Assembly (NCBI GenBank): GCA_944358755.1
Contig: CALVRY010000011.1
Location: 1 to 17,823, forward strand
Origin: an uncultured Bacilli bacterium
Lineage (GTDB): Bacteria; Bacillota_I; Bacilli_A; RFN20; CAG-826
DNA length: 17,823 nt
Reading direction: 5' to 3'
Shown here: in pieces, positions 14,196 to 17,823 of the stretch
Layout of the letters: the number at the start of each line of letters is the position of its first letter
Position numbering within the stretch: position 1 is the first letter of the stretch
The notes under the pieces: generated by a model
Seen by the model: only the letters and a program-made list of their open reading frames with translations
What the model was told of the DNA's origin: nothing
Databases searched by the model: none
Position numbers and translations under genes: made by a program

Positions 14196-14353
14196 ATTAT
14201 TTATGCCTCCAATTATTTCTATAAAAATTTTAGCATAAAATTTCTATATAAAAATTGCATTTTTCTAGAGAAAAATGAAAAAATCCAGAACATTTGCTTA
14301 TAACTTTGGTCTTTTTGCAAAATCCTTAGGAAATTTTGCAAAAAGTACTATTT
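14196..14353. promoter_or_regulatory. Nitroreductase upstream region with extended -10
   Basis: The minus strand has GGAGG before the start and TGCTAAAAT (an extended -10 type box) around 14229-14237, with only a weak -35. Further upstream a dyad TTTTTCT-AG-AGAAAAA (14260-14275) and a longer inverted repeat (14311-14345) lie between this promoter and the mtnN stop. No gene is supported in this region. Confidence 0.45.
14311..14345. repeat. Paired TTTTGCAAAA palindromes forming a 13-bp inverted repeat
   Basis: CTTTTTGCAAAAT (14311-14323) and ATTTTGCAAAAAG (14333-14345) are perfect complements. Each arm also contains the self-palindrome TTTTGCAAAA, and the two centres are 21 bp apart, about two helical turns. 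On the minus strand it lies just after the mtnN stop but is not followed by a T run, so it is a poor intrinsic terminator. A two-site operator for the nitroreductase gene or an RNA hairpin are the alternatives. Confidence 0.5.
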
Positions 14354-15028
14354 TTATAATGAATAAAGGACGTCTTTTAAAACCTCAAATAATATTTTGC
14401 AGGTTCTATCAACAAAAGAATTATATTCTTCTCCTGATGCAGTATCGCTTACACCTTTTAAAGAAAAAACATCAACATTATTTTTTAAACAAGTTAATAC
14501 AATTCCTGCGCTTTCCATATCACAAATATCGCAATCATAGTTTTTAACTAACATTTTCTTAAATTCAACGTTTGAAATAAATTTGTCACCACTTGCACAA
14601 GTCACTTCTTCTAATTTAGGAAAACTCTTTTTAACCTTATTAATTATTTTTTTACTTAAAGGAATTCGACAATCGTTTATTTCAGGATATGTTGCTGGAG
14701 AGATAGGATCAATTTGCGAAATATCAAAATCGTAATGAACAACATTTTTAACTATCACAACATCATTTAAATTACGATTTTCTTTTAAAGCGCCGCATGC
14801 ACCATAATTAAAAATCATTTCAACATTATATTTTGTAATTAAATATTGAGTTAAACTTGCAGCAGCAATTTCGCCAATTCCACTTCTTACAATAAAAAGT
14901 TCATGTTCGTTTACGACAAACTTGATTGTGTTAAATAAATCATTTTCATTGATTGGATTTTTGATATTAAATCCATTGATTAAAGCTGCATATTCTTCTT
15001 CTGTTGCAATAATTAAGCCAATCTTCAT
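14354..15028 (-). CDS. mtnN: 5'-methylthioadenosine/S-adenosylhomocysteine nucleosidase
   Basis: Hydrolyses the glycosidic bond of MTA or SAH, releasing adenine, in methionine salvage and methyl-cycle detoxification. Family hallmarks: ATEEEYAAL with Glu12, SGIGEIAAAS, NYGACGAL, DMESAG for ribose binding and the KGVSDTASGEE segment with catalytic-type Asp. 224 aa from ATG 15028, the usual length. A TTG at 15034 would extend it by two codons but sits 1 nt from the AGGAG, whereas ATG 15028 lies 7 nt after it, so ATG is chosen. The Pr6Pr-like gene lies 49 nt upstream on the same strand. The related fold of DeoD was considered; the N-terminal motif separates them. Confidence 0.93.
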   Translation of the reverse strand: MKIGLIIATEEEYAALINGFNIKNPINENDLFNTIKFVVNEHELFIVRSGIGEIAAASLTQYLITKYNVEMIFNYGACGALKENRNLNDVVIVKNVVHYDFDISQIDPISPATYPEINDCRIPLSKKIINKVKKSFPKLEEVTCASGDKFISNVEFKKMLVKNYDCDICDMESAGIVLTCLKNNVDVFSLKGVSDTASGEEYNSFVDRTCKILFEVLKDVLYSL

Positions 15029-15077
15029 AAACAATCTCCTATAATTTAATCTAAGTTTTGCAGGGTTTTTGTCGAAT

Positions 15078-15776
15078 TTATATCCTTTTTAAACTTGGTT
15101 TATCCTTAATTTTATCTACCAAATAAACAATTAGCATACATAAATAACAGAGCAAAATTACAAAAAATAATAAAATCAAAATGTAATAAAAAACGCCAAT
15201 TCCTCTATTAGAAATATCAAACCATCCAAGTGTTTTAAAATCTAAAAAGAAATATGGAACAAATTGTCCATTAAAACTCACTCCAACTTGAGTACAAATC
15301 AAAACAAAAAACAAATATAAAAGTGGAAATATTGTTCCTGTTAAAGGTGAAAATTTATTAAATTTAATATCAGTATCGAAAAAGAAAAAATCTATTAAAG
15401 CTAAAACAGGAACCAAACAATGAACAGTTAAGTTTGTCATTGAAGTTAAATATGAAGGTTGTTGTGATGGCGCTAATAAAATAAAGAAAACCAAGAAGGT
15501 AATTGTAATTCCAACAGTAAAAACAAATTTTAAATGTAACAAAAAGTTGTTTATTAAGTTCTTTCCTAAAATTAATTGAATAATTTTAAGCACGAAAAAC
15601 ACAATTACAATCGCTAAAATTGCCATATTACTTTGAATTGTAAAATAAAGTAACGTGGATCCATTACCCATGAATCCAGTCGAAAAGAAATTTAAATAAA
15701 GTCCATAAATACCAAAAACAATTAAAGCAATTTCGACTAATAAATTTAAACTAATTTTTAAAATATTCCCCTTCAT
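15078..15776 (-). CDS. Pr6Pr-family six-TM membrane protein
   Basis: A 232-aa polytopic membrane protein with hydrophobic segments at about residues 8-30, 42-68, 82-102, 116-134, 145-163 and 193-222. FTIQSN (45-50) at the start of the second helix and HCLVPVLALIDFFFFD (119-134) in the fourth are hallmarks of the Pr6Pr / FAR-17a-AIG1-like group. The biochemical function of the bacterial members is not established. GGTGA lies about 8 nt before ATG. It is the gene upstream of mtnN; the 49-nt gap contains a TTTTGCAGGGTTTTT motif rather than a terminator, so co-transcription is plausible. Confidence 0.8.
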   Translation of the reverse strand: MKGNILKISLNLLVEIALIVFGIYGLYLNFFSTGFMGNGSTLLYFTIQSNMAILAIVIVFFVLKIIQLILGKNLINNFLLHLKFVFTVGITITFLVFFILLAPSQQPSYLTSMTNLTVHCLVPVLALIDFFFFDTDIKFNKFSPLTGTIFPLLYLFFVLICTQVGVSFNGQFVPYFFLDFKTLGWFDISNRGIGVFYYILILLFFVILLCYLCMLIVYLVDKIKDKPSLKRI

Positions 15777-15961
15777 AAATAATCACCAAAAATTAACAAA
15801 ATTATTTTAATGATTAAACTTATAAATTTCTATAAGAGAATTATTTTTGTTAACTATGATAATTCTTTTTAGCACATCAAAAATTTTGTAAAAATTCTAA
15901 TATTAAAATTTATATAAAATGCGTATTTTACCAAAAACAATGTAAAACTCAGCTATTTTTT
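15777..15961. repeat. AT-rich intergenic region with an inverted repeat
   Basis: AGAATTAT and ATAATTCT (around 15837-15867) form an 8-bp inverted repeat with a 14-nt centre containing GTTAAC, upstream of the Pr6Pr gene. On the plus strand it is followed by TTTTT, but no plus-strand gene ends here. No other structure is convincing; the terminator of the second lipoprotein is not evident. Confidence 0.35.
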
Positions 15962-16984
15962 CTATAAAACGTGATAATCGCCAAGTTCTGCTTCGATTGT
16001 TACGTTGTCTTTATATACCTTTAAAGTTGAATCACTGTTACTCGTATTTGGTTCTAAGTCATAATCACTACTATTTCTCTTGCTTTCTAAAGAGAACCAA
16101 ATTCTATCACTAGTTTCTTCACATTCTATAAAAATCCATGCACTATAAGTATGATCGACCGCAAACTTAAAATCAGTAATCGAAACTGTTTCAGGAATGT
16201 TTTCTAAATCGAAATTTACTGACTTATTATAATCAGCTGAATATCCATAGACAACTTCTCTATCAGCATCATCTGAAATAGATAAAGATCCAGAAGTGAC
16301 TATTTCAGATTCTCTCTCAATAATTTCAGCTAAACCAGTAAGGTCGACATTTAAGTTAACATTATAAGTTTCGACTTCAATGGTTCCGAATTCTTTAACT
16401 GAAACATTTAAACAAATAGTTGTTAATTTATTTATTGATGAACTTCCATTATTTGGTTTAACAGTTACTTTAAGTTTTGTATCTCCTGCTTTTATTAAAG
16501 TTCTATCTAATTGGATATCAATAGCATCGATTTCGTTACTTCCCATTGAACCAACTAAATCCATGTTTGTAACAATATCAAGTTTAACTGCTTCTAAAGG
16601 AATTACTTTTTCATCTTCTACAACAATTTTTGTTTCATCCTCATTTAAAGAGGAACAATATCTCCAAGAAACATCAGTAGTTAACCTAATTTTGGCTTCA
16701 GGAGGAAATTCATCGCCATCTTCAGCATTTGAAAAGACATAACTATCTTTTTGAGCACTCAAACCATTATCTTTGGTAACTATTGTAAAATCTTCTTTTT
16801 CTGGTTCAGGTTCTGGCTCTTTATCGTCATCATCCTTATCTTCATTTTCGCCAGGATTATTATTATCGTCATCCTTCTTATCATCGTCTTCAATACTTGG
16901 ATCAGGTGTAATCTCTTGTTCGCCACATGCACCTATTCCAAAAAGCAATAAAGCAGAAAAGCTTAAAAGTAAAATTTTTTTCAT
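15962..16984 (-). CDS. Lipoprotein with acidic linker, unknown ectodomain
   Basis: A 340-aa exported lipoprotein. The signal peptide ends in GIGAC, with acylation expected at Cys20. Residues about 24-65 are a highly acidic Asp/Glu/Pro/Asn linker (DDDKKDDDNNNPGENEDKDD, then EPEPEPEKED). The rest appears beta-rich, with no motif I recognise and no cysteine beyond occasional single ones. The linker shares the NNPGEN-type composition of the lipoprotein at 183-2873, so both probably present a domain beyond the wall or surface layer. AAAGGA lies 11 nt before ATG, with an extended -10 upstream. Plus-strand open frames over the linker are antisense artefacts of the repetitive codons. Confidence 0.8.
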   Translation of the reverse strand: MKKILLLSFSALLLFGIGACGEQEITPDPSIEDDDKKDDDNNNPGENEDKDDDDKEPEPEPEKEDFTIVTKDNGLSAQKDSYVFSNAEDGDEFPPEAKIRLTTDVSWRYCSSLNEDETKIVVEDEKVIPLEAVKLDIVTNMDLVGSMGSNEIDAIDIQLDRTLIKAGDTKLKVTVKPNNGSSSINKLTTICLNVSVKEFGTIEVETYNVNLNVDLTGLAEIIERESEIVTSGSLSISDDADREVVYGYSADYNKSVNFDLENIPETVSITDFKFAVDHTYSAWIFIECEETSDRIWFSLESKRNSSDYDLEPNTSNSDSTLKVYKDNVTIEAELGDYHVL

Positions 16985-17005
16985 AGTATTTGTTTCCTTT
17001 TCTAT

Positions 17006-17014
17006 ATTCTAGCA
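17006..17014 (-). promoter_or_regulatory. Extended -10 of the second lipoprotein gene
   Basis: The minus strand reads TGCTAGAAT (17006-17014), a TGn extended -10, about 22 bp before the ATG. The -35 is weak (TTATAT at a 17-bp spacing). Confidence 0.45.
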
Positions 17015-17036
17015 GTTTCATTTTTCATATATAAAG

Positions 17037-17067
17037 AAAAAAGTGCTGACAAATCAATGAACAGCAC
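17037..17067 (-). terminator. Intrinsic terminator of the acetyltransferase gene
   Basis: On the minus strand GTGCTG (complement of 17062-17067) pairs with CAGCAC (complement of 17043-17048) across a 13-nt loop and is followed by six Ts (17037-17042). It lies 29 nt after the stop codon of the gene at 17097. Confidence 0.7.
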
Positions 17068-17096
17068 AAATATTAGAATTAAAGAAGAGTACGATA

Positions 17097-17705
17097 TTAA
17101 TCGTTATAAATTCCAAGTTTGTCTTTTTCAGTTAGTGGTCTAATAACTTTGCAAGGTACGCCTCCTGCTAAAACATTTGCAGGAATATCTTTTGCAACAA
17201 CAGCTCCAGCTGCAATTACTGCACCATCTCCAATTGTAACGCCACCACAAACAGTAACATCAGTCGCTAGCCGAACATTATTTCCAATCTTAATTGGTTT
17301 TGCATATTCTAAATCATGTACACCATCTTCGAATTCTCTTGGATTTCTTTCTTCGTAAGATAATGGATGAACAGGTGTAACAATATGAACGCCAACTCCA
17401 CACATAACATTGTCACCAATTTCTATAGGACAACAATCTAAAAGCACGGCACCATAATTCATAAAAAAATTTTTGCCAGTTTTGATGTGAACTCCATAAT
17501 CCACTTGAACACCTGGTGCAAGATAAGCATTTTCTCCAAGTCCTGGAATCAAATCATATAATCTTTTTAGATATGTTTCGCTATCCATTGGATCTGTTTG
17601 ACTTAATAAAAAAGCTTTATGTTTTGCTGCAAGTGATAATGTAGCTAATTCTTTATCTGCAGGATTGTAAATTTCTCCGGCAAGCATCTTTTCACGTTCT
17701 GTCAT
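17097..17705 (-). CDS. Maltose/galactoside O-acetyltransferase-family enzyme
   Basis: A left-handed beta-helix acetyltransferase of the Maa/LacA/NodL group, transferring acetyl from acetyl-CoA to a sugar hydroxyl. The N-terminal helical MAC domain (KMLAGEIYNPADKEL) is followed by hexapeptide repeats from about residue 58. The catalytic His lies in TPVHPLS (His113), and the C-terminal repeats run GGVTIGDGAVIAAGAVVAKD, then GGVPCKVIRPL. About 202 aa, normal for the family. A TTG at 17717 keeps the frame open but overlaps the ribosome binding site; ATG 17705, 6 nt after GAGG, is preferred. The exact sugar acceptor is not predictable. It is monocistronic, with a clear terminator. Confidence 0.9.
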   Translation of the reverse strand: MTEREKMLAGEIYNPADKELATLSLAAKHKAFLLSQTDPMDSETYLKRLYDLIPGLGENAYLAPGVQVDYGVHIKTGKNFFMNYGAVLLDCCPIEIGDNVMCGVGVHIVTPVHPLSYEERNPREFEDGVHDLEYAKPIKIGNNVRLATDVTVCGGVTIGDGAVIAAGAVVAKDIPANVLAGGVPCKVIRPLTEKDKLGIYND

Positions 17706-17823
17706 AAAATACCTCAAAAACTAGTTAGAATTTAGCACTAAATCATTTGGTCAATTTTCAAACTAAATTAACTTTCGACTTTATTTAACTTTTTTGCTTA
17801 AAAACAGTAAGTTCTTTGGTTTC
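17706..17823. other. Upstream region of the acetyltransferase, right edge
   Basis: This holds the GAGG ribosome binding site and AT-rich sequence with TTGAAA/TTGACC-like and TGCTAAAT boxes on the minus strand, whose spacings do not make a convincing promoter pair. No coding region or terminator is identified before the window ends. Confidence 0.4.

Noticed and set aside
14275..14547. 90-codon plus-strand open frame overlapping the 3' end of mtnN
   Set aside because: Overlaps a clear mtnN reading frame and the 14311-14345 inverted repeat, with no ribosome binding site.
10060..15028. deoD and mtnN as one purine-salvage operon
   Set aside because: They are separated by the nitroreductase gene, its upstream region and the cdaA cluster promoter, so joint transcription is not supported.
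16751..17012. Plus-strand open frames opposite the acidic linker of the second lipoprotein
   Set aside because: Antisense reading of repetitive GAT/GAA codons gives Ser-rich or Ile-rich low-complexity products; the minus-strand frame has a signal peptide, lipobox and ribosome binding site.

Overview
The window is a very AT-rich bacterial chromosomal segment. It encodes lipoproteins with lipobox cysteines, a membrane diadenylate cyclase (CdaA), strong AGGAG-type ribosome binding sites and tRNA genes with encoded CCA ends. TGA is used as a stop (end of the gene at 4960) and Trp is encoded by TGG in the genes read here, so the code looks standard. This fits a low-GC Bacillota, plausibly an uncultured gut Bacilli or Mollicutes-related lineage (Erysipelotrichia, RF39 or Acholeplasma type). 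The lineage is an inference from base composition and gene style; no single gene fixes it. No phage, IS element, CRISPR array or rRNA was seen.

Layout from left to right. (1) 1-3640: a large minus-strand surface lipoprotein (tandem beta-sandwich-like repeats, then a C-type-lectin-like domain) and a GNAT acetyltransferase. (2) 3640-4950: the messiest stretch. It has a plus-strand membrane-protein gene made of two homologous halves and broken by a one-base shift in a poly-A tract, several intergenic dyads, a tRNA 3'-end-like fragment, and a minus-strand tRNA-Glu(CUC) with an unusual T loop. (3) 4960-8056: gltX and a TPR/ST7-like gene on the minus strand leading toward tRNA-Glu, with a divergent plus-strand tRNA-Gly(GCC) that has a consensus promoter and terminator. 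(4) 8057-13573: a tight six-gene minus-strand cluster in transcription order FAD-dependent dehydrogenase, cdaA, unknown 181-aa protein, deoD, NERD-like membrane protein, six-TM membrane protein. It is preceded by a 26-bp perfect palindrome over the likely -10. (5) 13671-15776: nitroreductase, MTA/SAH nucleosidase and a Pr6Pr-family membrane protein. (6) 15962-17717: a second lipoprotein with an acidic linker and a maltose-O-acetyltransferase-family enzyme.

How the genes may work together: the most coherent functional unit is the cdaA cluster. A c-di-AMP synthase sits among an unknown soluble protein translationally overlapping it, a purine nucleoside phosphorylase, a membrane-anchored NERD-fold protein lacking the usual nuclease residues, and a six-TM protein with a charged cytoplasmic tail. 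The usual Firmicutes partners cdaR and glmM are not adjacent. The gltX/TPR/tRNA-Glu order is a second suggestive unit. The rest is ordinary housekeeping and cell-surface content.
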